This document shows, in pieces, positions 18,089 to 26,848 of a DNA stretch of 34,745 nucleotides. The number at the start of each line of letters is the position of its first letter. Position 1 is the stretch's first letter. The notes under the pieces were generated by a model. That model was not told the DNA's origin, made no database searches, and saw nothing but the letters and a program-made list of their open reading frames with translations. The stretch comes from Bacteroidales bacterium (GTDB lineage Bacteria > Bacteroidota > Bacteroidia > Bacteroidales > UBA932), in the NCBI GenBank assembly GCA_024402095.1, contig JAKSJU010000012.1, positions 1-34,745 of the forward strand, written 5' to 3'. A program made the translations under genes and the position numbers.

Positions 18089-19111
18089 ATGCAGCCGTTC
18101 AGAAGATATATATTCAATCCGGAAACTCTTACCTATGAAAAGAAGGAGCTTCCGAGATGGTTCTACATACTCTGCCGGGTCTCAGGCGTAGTCTTCTTCG
18201 GCGTGCTTTTCTTTTTCTACCTGTGGATATACACGGGTGTGCTTGGCCTGGATCTTCCAAAGACCGCCCGTCTGAAAAGGCAGAATGCAGAGTGGCAGGC
18301 AAAATTCCAGGTTCTCAATCATCAGCTTGACGTTTACAGCGAGACGCTGAAAGGAATTGAAAATATGGATGATGACGTCTACAGGTCTGTTTTCGGCATG
18401 AATCCGATTCCTCCTGAGATCAGGAATGCCGGCTTCGGAGGGGTGGACAGATATGCATATCTCGACGATCTCGGCGCTGATGCCGATCTCAAGGGTACGG
18501 TGATGCGCATGGACATCATGATGAAGCAGGCCGCAGTTCAGAGCAAGGCGCTTGACGAGGTGTCCGTGGTGTCAAAGCAGGCGGGAGATATGATTTCCCA
18601 TATTCCGGCAGTTCCTCCGTTAAGCACAAAAAAAGGGAATTTCAGCATTTCCAGCCCGTTCGGATGGAGGAGTGACCCTATTTCAGGCAGAAGAACCATG
18701 CATTCAGGAATGGACCTTGCTGCAGACAAGGGCGTTAAGGTGTATGCCACCGGAGACGGGGTGGTTGAGTCAGTCGAATATCAATTCTCCGGATATGGGA
18801 ACCAGGTGATAATCAACCACGGTTTCGGATATAAGACAAGATACGCCCATCTGAGTGCGACGGATGTCGTTGAGGGAATGACAGTCAGCAGGGGGGATCT
18901 GGTAGGTCGTGTGGGTAAGTCCGGAAAATCCACCGGTCCGCATCTTCACTATGAGGTGCTGTACAAGGGAGCCCAGGTAAATCCGTACAATTACATGGAC
19001 TTGAAAATGCCTCATGAGGAATATGAAGCTATGATTGAGCGCCGCCTGTCGGATTCGGAACTCAACAGGAGAACAACTACGTCTGACATCATCAGCAGGA
19101 CAAAGAGATAA
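18089..19111 (+). CDS. membrane-anchored M23 (LytM-type) metallopeptidase
   Basis: The 340-residue protein has a short cytoplasmic start, one membrane helix (~27-52), a helical stalk (~55-165) and a C-terminal M23 domain. The zinc ligands are intact: His205 and Asp209 in MHSGMDLA, and His285/His287 in GPHLHYEV. The substrate-site SSPFGWRSDPISGRR hairpin is also present. M23 enzymes cut peptide cross-bridges of peptidoglycan in the periplasm during growth and division, or act as divisome activators when inactive; here active-site residues suggest an active enzyme. It overlaps by one base (taATG) the second M23 gene and follows the thiamine kinase by 16 bases. Confidence 0.94.
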   Translation: MQPFRRYIFNPETLTYEKKELPRWFYILCRVSGVVFFGVLFFFYLWIYTGVLGLDLPKTARLKRQNAEWQAKFQVLNHQLDVYSETLKGIENMDDDVYRSVFGMNPIPPEIRNAGFGGVDRYAYLDDLGADADLKGTVMRMDIMMKQAAVQSKALDEVSVVSKQAGDMISHIPAVPPLSTKKGNFSISSPFGWRSDPISGRRTMHSGMDLAADKGVKVYATGDGVVESVEYQFSGYGNQVIINHGFGYKTRYAHLSATDVVEGMTVSRGDLVGRVGKSGKSTGPHLHYEVLYKGAQVNPYNYMDLKMPHEEYEAMIERRLSDSELNRRTTTSDIISRTKR

Positions 19112-20052
19112 TGCATTACGAATTTGACCATACAAACTTCAAGTTCAAGAAGTCCGGTATCAGCATCTGGAAGCCGGTCAGGCAGTTCTTGATATATCTC
19201 CTTGCGACGGTGTCTGTGACAGTGGTCCTGTATTTCGTACTTTCCCTTTTCATCAGTACTGACGTGGAGAAAAAGCTTTCCCGCGAGAACAGGATGTATG
19301 AGAAGCTTTATCCTACTCTGGAAGAGAAGGAAGATTTCCTGGGAGACGTGATAACGGGATTACAGGTTAAGGACAATGACCTCTATGAGCAGATATTCCA
19401 TTCCGAATCACCCGGTGTGGATCCAGCGGGATCACTAGATTTCTTGTTCGGCAGCGATACTATCCCTGATTCCAAACTTGTCAGATATACCCAGGAAAAG
19501 GCGGACAAGCTGCTGGAAAAAGGATCTTCGGTGGAGGAGAATTTCAGGAGGGCGTTCGAACTTCTTGCGCAGGGTGAAGCAATACCTCCAATGGAGATGC
19601 CCCTGGAAGGACTTTCGTATTCGCAGATAGGTGCTTCTACCGGGATGAAAATCAGTCCTTTCCTGAAGGCTTATGTGTTGCATGACGGTCTTGACCTGAT
19701 AGCTCCCCAGGAGACGCCGGTGCTCTCTGCCGGGAGCGGTATTGTGATTAATGTGACCAGGTCGACCAAGGGAAGCGGAAACACAGTTGTGATAGAGCAT
19801 GATGGAGGATATGTTACAAGATATTCCCATCTTTCCGCAACCAGCGTCAATCAGGGAAACCGCGTTAAGCGGGGCCAGAGAATCGGAACCGTGGGAATGA
19901 CCGGAACATCATTCGCGCCGCATCTCCATTATGAAGTCCTGAAGGACGGGATGAATATGGATCCGATGGGATATATTCTCGCATCGGTCAGTGCAGATGA
20001 GTACGGAAATATGCTATATATGGCAGCAAGTACCAAGCAATCAATGGATTAA
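19111..20052 (+). CDS. second membrane-anchored M23 metallopeptidase
   Basis: This 313-residue protein is a diverged partner of the gene before it, with the same layout: a short N-terminal cytoplasmic part, a membrane helix (~25-47), a helical stalk, and a C-terminal M23 domain. Zinc ligands are His191 and Asp195 (LHDGLDLIA) and His271/His273 (APHLHYEV), so the metal site looks complete. However, the usual SPFGWR...P hairpin before the first zinc His is shortened to ISPFLKAYVL, which may change access to the active site. The ATG overlaps the stop of the first M23 gene by one base, suggesting equal production and perhaps a heterodimer. The function, in peptidoglycan remodelling, is inferred. 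Confidence 0.93.
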   Translation: MHYEFDHTNFKFKKSGISIWKPVRQFLIYLLATVSVTVVLYFVLSLFISTDVEKKLSRENRMYEKLYPTLEEKEDFLGDVITGLQVKDNDLYEQIFHSESPGVDPAGSLDFLFGSDTIPDSKLVRYTQEKADKLLEKGSSVEENFRRAFELLAQGEAIPPMEMPLEGLSYSQIGASTGMKISPFLKAYVLHDGLDLIAPQETPVLSAGSGIVINVTRSTKGSGNTVVIEHDGGYVTRYSHLSATSVNQGNRVKRGQRIGTVGMTGTSFAPHLHYEVLKDGMNMDPMGYILASVSADEYGNMLYMAASTKQSMD

Positions 20053-20058
20053 CTCAAT

Positions 20059-20376
20059 ATGGAAAAATTATTCTATTCAATCAGCGAGGTGGCGGAAATG
20101 CTGGGGGAAAACATCTCCCTTGTGAGATTCTGGACCAATACTTTTGAAAAGTATATCAAGCCGCGCAGGACAGCCAAAGGCAACAGGCAATATACTCTTG
20201 ATGAAATCGAGGTCCTGAAGAAAATCCATTTCCTGGTTAAGGATCAGGGACTGACTCTGGACGGAGTGGCAAAGCAGCTTTCGGTTAAGGACTCGGGTGT
20301 TTCCAAGACCGTGAAGGCCATCGATTCGCTCAAAGAGATAAGAAGCCAGCTGGTACAAATCAAAGCCTCATTGTAG
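20059..20376 (+). CDS. short MerR-family transcriptional regulator
   Basis: This 105-residue protein begins with a MerR-type winged helix-turn-helix: YSISEVAEMLGENISLVRFW, then RRTAKGNRQYTLDEIEVL and a second helical pair (LVKDQGLTLDGVAKQL). Only a short helical tail follows, so there is no effector-binding domain with sensing cysteines. Such short MerR proteins are common next to the M23 and alaS genes of Bacteroidota, and their targets are not evident. It starts six bases after the second M23 gene and is the last gene of the alaS cluster. It could regulate the cluster or distant genes. Confidence 0.9.
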   Translation: MEKLFYSISEVAEMLGENISLVRFWTNTFEKYIKPRRTAKGNRQYTLDEIEVLKKIHFLVKDQGLTLDGVAKQLSVKDSGVSKTVKAIDSLKEIRSQLVQIKASL

Positions 20377-20401
20377 GATAGGAAGATAGGAAAAATATAC
20401 A

Positions 20402-20409
20402 TATATTTG
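20402..20409 (+). promoter_or_regulatory. -7 promoter element (TATATTTG) before the zinc-ribbon gene
   Basis: TATATTTG matches TAnnTTTG and lies 24 bases before the ATG at 20434, giving a ~17-base leader. The nearest TTG (20371-20373) is 28 bases upstream, too far for a normal -33 box. It probably starts the zinc-ribbon, dnaB, rnf transcription unit. Confidence 0.58.
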
Positions 20410-20433
20410 TAAGATATAACATTCATAAGAAAT

Positions 20434-21237
20434 ATGGCTACAACAAAGAAGAAAGTCGTAACTCCGATAGACGAGCGTGAAACCTTCGTCTCTTTGCAGA
20501 AATCTTTTGCCGAGGAGTCTGACATCAGGGAAAAACTTAAAGTTCTTTATGAACTTCAGGCCGCTGACAATGCTATCGAGAAGCTTGTGCAGCTCCGTGG
20601 AGAGCTTCCCGGAGAGGTTGAGGCTCTTGAGCAGGCATACGCAGGACTCCAGTCCAAGAAGGAGCATGTGGAAGAGATGATTGCAAGCTACGAAGCATCC
20701 ATTGAATCAAACAAGCAGCAGATTGTTGAAATAGACGCTGATATCACCAAGTATCAGAGTCAGTTGGAGAATATTTCCAACAGCCGCGAGTATGATTCTA
20801 TCAACAAGGAGCTTGAGAACCAGGGACTTCTCAGACAGATAGCTGAAAAGAATATCAACGAAGCCCGTTTTGCCATTGATGAAAAGAAGCATGACATCGA
20901 AGTTATCGAGAACAAGCTTGCAATCTGCGAGGATGACCTCAATGCAAAGAAAGCTGAACTCGAGACTATCGTAGAGTCAACCTCAAAGGAGGAGCAGGTT
21001 CTTCAGCAGAAGAGGGATGAATGCGCTGCAAAGATTGACGAGAGGACAATGAGCGCATACGAAAGAATACGCAAGAGCGTGCACAACCATCTCGCAGTGG
21101 TGCCTGTATTCAACTCCGACAGCTGCGGCGGATGTTTCAACACTATCACTCCTCAGCGTCTTATTGACGTTGCCGCTTGCAACAAGCTTATCATTTGTGA
21201 ACACTGCGGTCGTATCATAGTTAATCCTGACATTTAA
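20434..21237 (+). CDS. coiled-coil zinc-ribbon protein (CT398-like / C4-type)
   Basis: The 267-residue protein is mostly a long antiparallel coiled coil (~20-205), rich in Glu, Lys and Leu heptads. It ends in a C4 zinc ribbon: CGGC near residue 230 and CEHC near residue 257. This is the architecture of the widespread CT398-like / YbgI-partner zf-RING_7 family, whose crystal structures show a coiled-coil hairpin with a zinc ribbon. The molecular role is unsettled; family members have been linked to nucleic-acid binding and, in Chlamydia, to secretion and sigma-54. It is directly followed by the TTG of dnaB with no gap, and likely co-transcribed with it. Confidence 0.9.
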   Translation: MATTKKKVVTPIDERETFVSLQKSFAEESDIREKLKVLYELQAADNAIEKLVQLRGELPGEVEALEQAYAGLQSKKEHVEEMIASYEASIESNKQQIVEIDADITKYQSQLENISNSREYDSINKELENQGLLRQIAEKNINEARFAIDEKKHDIEVIENKLAICEDDLNAKKAELETIVESTSKEEQVLQQKRDECAAKIDERTMSAYERIRKSVHNHLAVVPVFNSDSCGGCFNTITPQRLIDVAACNKLIICEHCGRIIVNPDI

Positions 21238-22713
21238 TTGGCCGAGCAGAAAAGAAATAAGAAAGATTCGCAGGTGAATCTGAACAGCATAGGACTTGAG
21301 ATGGGCAATAAACCCCCTCAGGCCCTTGATGTTGAAGAGGCGGTTCTGGGAGCGATGCTTCTGGAGCCGACCTGTGTGGATCTTGCTATGGAAGAGCTTG
21401 TGTCCCAGAGTTTCTATGACCCTCGTCACAAGATGGTTTTCGAGGCGATGACTGCCCTCGTGCTTGACCATACTTCCGTAGATATCATAACCGTCAGTGC
21501 CAAACTTAAGCAGCAGGGAAATCTGGAAGCCGTAGGCGGCTCCGTCATGCTTGCAAATCTGTCTGAGAAAGTCGGGTCTGCGGCGCATATGGAGTATTAT
21601 ATCAAAATCCTTAAGCAGAAAGCCATTCAGAGGGATTTGATAAAGGCTTCCTATGAGATTCTCAAGGATTCCTTTGATGACTCCATTTCAGTGGATGATC
21701 TTATGGATAATGCTCAGTCCAAGGTCTATGCTGCAATCCAGAGCAGCACCAAGAAAGAGGTGCAGGAGATCGGGGCCCTCATCAACGAGGCACTTGGAGG
21801 ATTGCAGGACCAGCAGACTAGCACCGGACTCAGCGGAGTACCTTCTGGATTCGTTTCCCTTGACCGCATCACAATGGGTTGGCAGAAGTCTGACATGATA
21901 ATTCTGGCTGCTCGTCCATCCGTCGGAAAGACTGCCTTTGCGCTCAATCTTGCGCGCAACGCTGCGGTGGAGCATCATTTCCCTGTGGCATTCTTCTCAC
22001 TTGAAATGTCAGCGGTCCAGCTCGCCAAGCGACTTATGGTCAGCGAGTCAGGACTCAGCGCGGACAAGATCAAGGGTGGCGTCAAACTGGAAGATTACGA
22101 ATGGGAGCAGCTGGAGTACAAGCTCAAGAATCTCACTAAGGCTCCTATTTACATCGACGATACTCCGAGCATGCCTGTCATGGAATTCCGTACAAAGGCG
22201 AAGAACCTTGTGAAGAACAAGCAGGTTGCCCTTATTATTGTGGATTATCTTCAGCTTATGCAGGGCCCTGCAGAACTCAGGGGAATGCGTGAGCAGGAAG
22301 TGGCGGCGATTTCCAGAACTCTCAAGCAGACGGCTAAAGAGTTGAATATCCCGATTATTGCGCTTTCTCAGCTTTCCAGGGCGGCTGTCCAGAGAACAGG
22401 CGGAAGCGGAAAACCTCAGTTGAGCGATTTGAGAGAGTCCGGCTCCATCGAGCAGGATGCCGATATGGTTCTGTTCATCCACAGGCCTGATTACATCGGA
22501 CTTTCTGATGATCCGGCAGCTAAGGAGAATACCCAGATTATCATAGCAAAGCACAGAAATGGTGAAACGGCCGATATCGATATGCTGTTCAAGAGTGAGC
22601 AGATCCGGTTTATGGAGCTGAGCGATGCTCTTGATGCCCAGGCCCTTCAACAGTCTGCTTTCGATTCGGCAATGAACAGCAGCAGTTTTGAAGATGAAGG
22701 ATATAGCGCATAA
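21238..22713 (+). CDS. dnaB: replicative DNA helicase DnaB
   Basis: DnaB is the ring-shaped helicase that unwinds DNA at the replication fork. The N-terminal primase-interacting domain starts at PPQALDVEEAVLGAML. The C-terminal RecA-like domain has Walker A ARPSVGKTA (Lys231), a Walker B strand VALIIVDYLQLM, and the DnaB motif SQLSRAAVQRTGG...LSDLRESGSIEQDAD. The length, 491 residues, is normal and there is no intein. The start is uncertain: a TTG lies directly after the previous stop and is used here, while the first ATG at 21301 (470 residues) would still retain the whole N-terminal domain. The C-terminus overlaps the next gene by 20 bases. Confidence 0.98.
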   Translation: MAEQKRNKKDSQVNLNSIGLEMGNKPPQALDVEEAVLGAMLLEPTCVDLAMEELVSQSFYDPRHKMVFEAMTALVLDHTSVDIITVSAKLKQQGNLEAVGGSVMLANLSEKVGSAAHMEYYIKILKQKAIQRDLIKASYEILKDSFDDSISVDDLMDNAQSKVYAAIQSSTKKEVQEIGALINEALGGLQDQQTSTGLSGVPSGFVSLDRITMGWQKSDMIILAARPSVGKTAFALNLARNAAVEHHFPVAFFSLEMSAVQLAKRLMVSESGLSADKIKGGVKLEDYEWEQLEYKLKNLTKAPIYIDDTPSMPVMEFRTKAKNLVKNKQVALIIVDYLQLMQGPAELRGMREQEVAAISRTLKQTAKELNIPIIALSQLSRAAVQRTGGSGKPQLSDLRESGSIEQDADMVLFIHRPDYIGLSDDPAAKENTQIIIAKHRNGETADIDMLFKSEQIRFMELSDALDAQALQQSAFDSAMNSSSFEDEGYSA

Positions 22714-23101
22714 GGGACGCATAGTCGAGATAACCCCGGAGTACACCACTGTGGAGATTGTCTCCGGTTCAGCCTGTAGCGAGTGTCATGCTTCAGGCCT
22801 TTGCGGAATTTCAGAATATACCAAAAAAGCAGTGCAGGTGCCTACAAGCGGATGGGACAACTACAAAGTCGGTGACGAGGTGGATGTCCTGCTCAAGGCT
22901 TCAATGGGCCATAAGGCGGTTTGGGTGGCTTATGTCATTCCATTGTTCGTACTGCTCGCGGGACTTTTGGGCTTGAATGCCCTCGGATGCGCAGAACTGG
23001 TTTCCGGACTTGGCGGAATAGCCCTTACGGCATTGTACTACTTCTTTGTCTGGCTTTTCCGGAATAAACTTAAAAACGAATATATTTTTACAATCAAATA
23101 G
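22694..23101 (+). CDS. RseC/MucC-family membrane protein (SoxR-reducing system type)
   Basis: The ATG at 22694 is chosen over a TTG at 22688; it overlaps dnaB by 20 bases and gives 135 residues. The N-terminal part carries a cysteine set, CSECHASGLC, typical of RseC; two membrane helices (~75-95 and ~103-122) follow. RseC-like proteins occur with rnf/rsx genes, where in E. coli the Rsx complex with RseC keeps SoxR reduced. Here it precedes rnfB by 4 bases, so it likely assists Rnf assembly or couples redox signals to it. Its exact action in Bacteroidota is unknown. Confidence 0.92.
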   Translation: MKDIAHKGRIVEITPEYTTVEIVSGSACSECHASGLCGISEYTKKAVQVPTSGWDNYKVGDEVDVLLKASMGHKAVWVAYVIPLFVLLAGLLGLNALGCAELVSGLGGIALTALYYFFVWLFRNKLKNEYIFTIK

Positions 23102-23105
23102 CATT

Positions 23106-23981
23106 ATGTCAACAACGATTATCTGGACCATTGTGATTCTCGCCGGACTCGGCCTGATCCTTTCTCTTGTCCTGTATCTCGTGGCAGCGAAATTCAAAGT
23201 TGAGGAAGACCCCCGGATTGATGAAGTCGAGAAAGTCATGCCGGGTGCCAATTGCGGCGGTTGCGGTTTTGCCGGTTGCCGTGCTTTTGCGGATGCCGCA
23301 GTAAAAGCTCCTAATCTGGACAACAACTATTGTCCTGTGGGAGGGAATGAGGTAATGAAGAAGGTTGCTGCGATATTAGGCTACGAAATAGTTGAAAAAA
23401 CGCCTCAGGTTGCTGTAGTCCGCTGCAACGGAACATGTGAGAACCGTCCGAGAACAAATGTATATGACGGGGTAAAGAGTTGCAAGGTCAAGGCAGCCCT
23501 CTACAGTGGAGACACCGGATGTCCGTTCGGATGTCTGGGTTGCGGTGATTGCGTTGAGGCTTGTCAGTTCGGTGCCATCACCATGGACCCGGCTACCGGT
23601 CTTCCGGTAGTGGACGAGACAAAGTGTACGGCATGCGGTGCCTGCGCAAAAGCTTGCCCGAAGCATATCATTGAATTGCGGAACAAGGGTCCGCGCGGAA
23701 TGCGTGTCTTTGTCTCTTGCGTGAACAAGGATAAGGGTGCCATAGCAAGAAAGGCCTGTACAGCTGCCTGCATCGGCTGCGGCAAGTGTGCAAAAGTCTG
23801 TGCCCAGGAAGCCATCACTGTTGAGGACAATGTCGCTTACATTGATTTTACAAAGTGCAAGCTTTGCAAGAAGTGTGTGGCAGAGTGCCCTACAGGAGCA
23901 ATTCATACAGTAAATTTCCCGGTTCTGCCTCCTAAGCCTGCTGCAGAACCTGTAAAGAAAGAGGAGGTCGCAAATGCGTAA
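23106..23981 (+). CDS. rnfB: Rnf complex subunit B (iron-sulfur)
   Basis: RnfB is the ferredoxin-docking subunit of the ion-pumping ferredoxin:NAD oxidoreductase. The ATG at 23106 gives 291 residues with an N-terminal membrane anchor (~5-27). The [4Fe-4S] domain CGGCGFAGC...C follows. Four more ferredoxin-type motifs are visible: CLGCGDCVEACQ, CTACGACAKACP, CIGCGKCAKVCA and CKLCKKCVAECP; CNGTC plus following cysteines may form another. This is the long, cluster-rich type, as in Acetobacterium, rather than the shorter enterobacterial RsxB. It overlaps rnfC by eight bases (ATGCGTAA). Confidence 0.97.
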   Translation: MSTTIIWTIVILAGLGLILSLVLYLVAAKFKVEEDPRIDEVEKVMPGANCGGCGFAGCRAFADAAVKAPNLDNNYCPVGGNEVMKKVAAILGYEIVEKTPQVAVVRCNGTCENRPRTNVYDGVKSCKVKAALYSGDTGCPFGCLGCGDCVEACQFGAITMDPATGLPVVDETKCTACGACAKACPKHIIELRNKGPRGMRVFVSCVNKDKGAIARKACTAACIGCGKCAKVCAQEAITVEDNVAYIDFTKCKLCKKCVAECPTGAIHTVNFPVLPPKPAAEPVKKEEVANA

Positions 23982-25326
23982 GTTGACATTCAGTAAGGGC
24001 GGTGTCCACCCTAATGACAGTAAATATTCACGTGAATGCGGAATAGAGGTCCTTCCTCTGCCGCAGGTGGTATATGTATCAATGGCCCAGCATCTTGGTG
24101 CACCCGCAAAACCTATTGTCAATGTGGGTGACTTTGTAAAGGCCGGACAGGTCATTGCCGAGCCGGGCGGATTCATCTCAGCCTTTGTGCACTCACCGGT
24201 ATCCGGTACAGTAAAGTCTATCGGTCCTCGCAAAGACCTTGCGGGAAACAATATGACCCATGTGGAGATTGCCGTGGAAGGTGATATCTGGGCGGATGGG
24301 ATTGATTTGAGCGATACTCTGGTGACGGAGATTCCGCAGGACCGCGAGACTATTCTCAAGAAAATCCAGGAATGCGGTGTCGTAGGACTCGGAGGAGCTA
24401 CTTTCCCTGCCCACGTTAAACTCAATCCTGCACCTGGGAAAGTGGCGGAATGCCTTATCATCAATGGAGCCGAGTGTGAGCCTTATCTTACCAGCGATTA
24501 TAGGATTATGATTGAGCGCAGCAAGGAAATCGCCGTCGGAGCTGCGATAATGCAGAAGGTACTGAACGGCTGTCCTTGCGTGATAGGTATTGAAGAGAAC
24601 AAGCCTGAGGCGGTCAATGCCATGTCAGCTGCCATCTCAGACCTCAAGCTTCAGAATATCGAAGTCAAGGTGCTTAAAAAGCGTTACCCGCAGGGAGGTG
24701 AAAAGCAGTTGATTGATGCTGTGATGCATCGTCAGGTACGTTCGGGAGGACTGCCGATTGATGTCGGAGCCGTAGTCCAGAACGCTGCCACTGCGCTTGC
24801 CGTTTATGAAGCAGTGCAGAAGAACAAACCTCTTGTCACCAACACGCTCACCGTAACTGGCGATTGTCTGCCGGAAAACAGACAGCACAATTATCTTTTC
24901 CGCATCGGTATTCCGCTTTCATACATTATCGAGTATGCCGGAGGGGTCCCCGAGGGAGCAGCCAAGATAATCAGCGGCGGTCCGATGATGGGCAAGGCTG
25001 TTGCCAATATCGACGCCGCAACTGTAAAAGGTTCTTCTTCCATACTTTATCTCTCAAAGCAATCGACTTTGAGAAAGGAAGAAAGCAACTGTATCCGCTG
25101 CGGCCGTTGTGCTGATGCCTGCCCTATGGGACTTGAGCCGTTCCTGCTGAACCGTCTAATAAAGGCGGGGGATATGGAAGGACTGGAAGATCGTTCCGTT
25201 CAGGATTGCATCGAATGCGGATGTTGTCTTTACAGCTGCCCGGCGAATATCCCTCTTCTGGACCGTATTCGTCCGGCGAAGGCTGCCGTCCTGGGTATAA
25301 TAAAATCAAGAAATATTAAAAAATAA
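23974..25326 (+). CDS. rnfC: Rnf complex subunit C (NADH/FMN and iron-sulfur)
   Basis: RnfC is the peripheral subunit that exchanges electrons with NAD(H). The 450-residue protein has an N-terminal RnfC/Nqo1-like barrel-sandwich segment (EVLPLPQVVYVSM to VSGTVKSIGPRK). The FMN/NADH domain then contains GVVGLGGATFPAHVKL and IINGAECEPYLTSDYR. Two C-terminal [4Fe-4S] motifs close the protein, CIRCGRCADACPMG and CIECGCCLYSCPAN. It is full length and overlaps rnfB. It would accept electrons from RnfB and reduce NAD, or the reverse. Confidence 0.97.
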   Translation: MRKLTFSKGGVHPNDSKYSRECGIEVLPLPQVVYVSMAQHLGAPAKPIVNVGDFVKAGQVIAEPGGFISAFVHSPVSGTVKSIGPRKDLAGNNMTHVEIAVEGDIWADGIDLSDTLVTEIPQDRETILKKIQECGVVGLGGATFPAHVKLNPAPGKVAECLIINGAECEPYLTSDYRIMIERSKEIAVGAAIMQKVLNGCPCVIGIEENKPEAVNAMSAAISDLKLQNIEVKVLKKRYPQGGEKQLIDAVMHRQVRSGGLPIDVGAVVQNAATALAVYEAVQKNKPLVTNTLTVTGDCLPENRQHNYLFRIGIPLSYIIEYAGGVPEGAAKIISGGPMMGKAVANIDAATVKGSSSILYLSKQSTLRKEESNCIRCGRCADACPMGLEPFLLNRLIKAGDMEGLEDRSVQDCIECGCCLYSCPANIPLLDRIRPAKAAVLGIIKSRNIKK

Positions 25327-25328
25327 AT

Positions 25329-26294
25329 ATGATGGACAAAATGTTGGTTTCTCCAAGCCCGCATATTCACGCGGCAGTGAGCACCCGCACGCTGATGCGG
25401 GATGTTATCATAGCGCTGGTCCCTGCGATAGTCGTTTCTGTGCTGTTCTATGGGTGGTCAGAACTTCTGGTCCTTGCAGTGAGCGTAGCCAGCTGTGTGC
25501 TTCTTGAGTGGGCTGTCACAAAGTGGCTGCTTCACAAGCCATCAACAATATCCGATTTGTCAGCAGTGGTCACCGGCCTTCTGCTTGCAATGAATCTGCC
25601 TTGCACAACGCCTTGGTGGGTTGTATTCATAGGGGCGGTCATCGCAATCTGCGTAGCTAAGCTGACCTTCGGCGGTATAGGACAGAATATTTTCAATCCT
25701 GCTATTACAGGCCGTGTGTTCCTGTTGATATCATTCCCGACCTATATGACTGACTGGACAGTCCCTCAAGGTTTCATTACAAAAGTGGACGCCTTTTCGG
25801 GGGCGACTCTCCTCGGCATAGTGAATGAGCAGGGTGCCGGTGCAGTTGCGGGACTTGATTATCTCCAGACTCTTTTCCTCAATATCGGAGGCTCCGCAGG
25901 TGAAATTTCTGCGCTTGCCCTCCTTGCAGGTTTTGTATATCTGGTTGTACGCAAGGTTATCAAGCCTTGGATTACCCTGAGCATATTCGCTACAGTGGCA
26001 ATCATATCAGGCATTTTCTGTGCAGTTGATCCCGCAACATTCACGGGACCTCTGTTCAACCTTCTTACCGGAGGACTGATTCTCGGCGCCTGCTTCATGG
26101 CGACTGACTATGTCACATCCCCGATGAATAACGTGGCAGGAATAATCTATGGTTTCGGCATCGGATTCATTGTAATGATGATACGTTATTTCGGGTCTTA
26201 TCCGGAAGGTGTTTCTTTCGCAATACTTATCATGAATATGGCGGTTCCTCTTCTCAACAGGGCGTTCCACCAGCATAAATACGGGAGGGCTTAG
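25329..26294 (+). CDS. rnfD: Rnf complex subunit D (covalent FMN membrane subunit)
   Basis: RnfD is an integral membrane subunit that carries a covalent FMN and helps move Na+ or H+. The 321-residue protein has about eight to ten hydrophobic helices. Its N-terminal VSPSPHIHA motif is typical of RnfD. The flavinylation motif reads DAFSGATLL (residues 154-162) with Thr160 as the predicted FMN acceptor. A GGIGQNIFNPAITGRVFL segment is a known NqrB/RnfD signature. Two start codons (25329 and 25332) are adjacent; the first is used. It is spaced two bases from rnfC and rnfG. Confidence 0.97.
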   Translation: MMDKMLVSPSPHIHAAVSTRTLMRDVIIALVPAIVVSVLFYGWSELLVLAVSVASCVLLEWAVTKWLLHKPSTISDLSAVVTGLLLAMNLPCTTPWWVVFIGAVIAICVAKLTFGGIGQNIFNPAITGRVFLLISFPTYMTDWTVPQGFITKVDAFSGATLLGIVNEQGAGAVAGLDYLQTLFLNIGGSAGEISALALLAGFVYLVVRKVIKPWITLSIFATVAIISGIFCAVDPATFTGPLFNLLTGGLILGACFMATDYVTSPMNNVAGIIYGFGIGFIVMMIRYFGSYPEGVSFAILIMNMAVPLLNRAFHQHKYGRA

Positions 26295-26296
26295 TT

Positions 26297-26848
26297 ATGG
26301 CAGCACAGTCAACATTGAGAAATATGGTCCTTTGCCTGACCTGCGTATGTCTTGTCTGCTCGGCAATACTCGGTGTCGTGTATGCGGTCACACTTGACCC
26401 TATCGCCGAGGCAAGCGCAAAAGCTCTCAAGGAGTCCATTGGACAGGTACTTCCTGAAGGTGGAGAGATCTCCGATGCCATGCAGGCCGAAGGTTTCGAC
26501 TATTATGTGAGCACAAAAGAGGGAGAAACGGTTGCATATGCCGTTAAATCGACTTCTGTCGGTTTCGGCGGCCCTCTTACCCTTATGGTCGGGGTGCTTG
26601 CGGATGGTACAGTTTTCAATACTTCCGTACTGTCTCACTCCGAGACACCGGGGCTTGGTGCGAAATGTACTTCCGATGAAGCGTTCATGTCGCAGTGGCG
26701 CGGATTCAGGGGACAACTTAAGGTAAAGAAGGACGGCGGCGATGTGGATGCTATCACAGCATCTACCATTACGTCACGTGCATATACACTTGCTGTTTCA
26801 AATGCAGTTGAGTTTGTCAAAAATATGGAGGGAGCAAAAAATGAGTAA
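26297..26848 (+). CDS. rnfG: Rnf complex subunit G (covalent FMN, periplasmic)
   Basis: RnfG carries a covalently bound FMN attached by ApbE at a threonine. The 183-residue protein has one N-terminal membrane helix (~10-32) and an FMN-binding domain with the core SHSETPGLGAKC. The attachment motif is non-canonical: D151-A-I-T-A-S-T157, where the family consensus is closer to S/T-G-A-T. The acceptor Thr157 is kept but Gly-Ala is replaced by Ala-Ser. It overlaps rnfE by eight bases (ATGAGTAA). No apbE gene is in the window. Confidence 0.95.
   Translation: MAAQSTLRNMVLCLTCVCLVCSAILGVVYAVTLDPIAEASAKALKESIGQVLPEGGEISDAMQAEGFDYYVSTKEGETVAYAVKSTSVGFGGPLTLMVGVLADGTVFNTSVLSHSETPGLGAKCTSDEAFMSQWRGFRGQLKVKKDGGDVDAITASTITSRAYTLAVSNAVEFVKNMEGAKNE

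Noticed and set aside
22048-22749. A 233-residue open frame antisense to dnaB
   Set aside because: It shadows a certain dnaB gene and matches no family.
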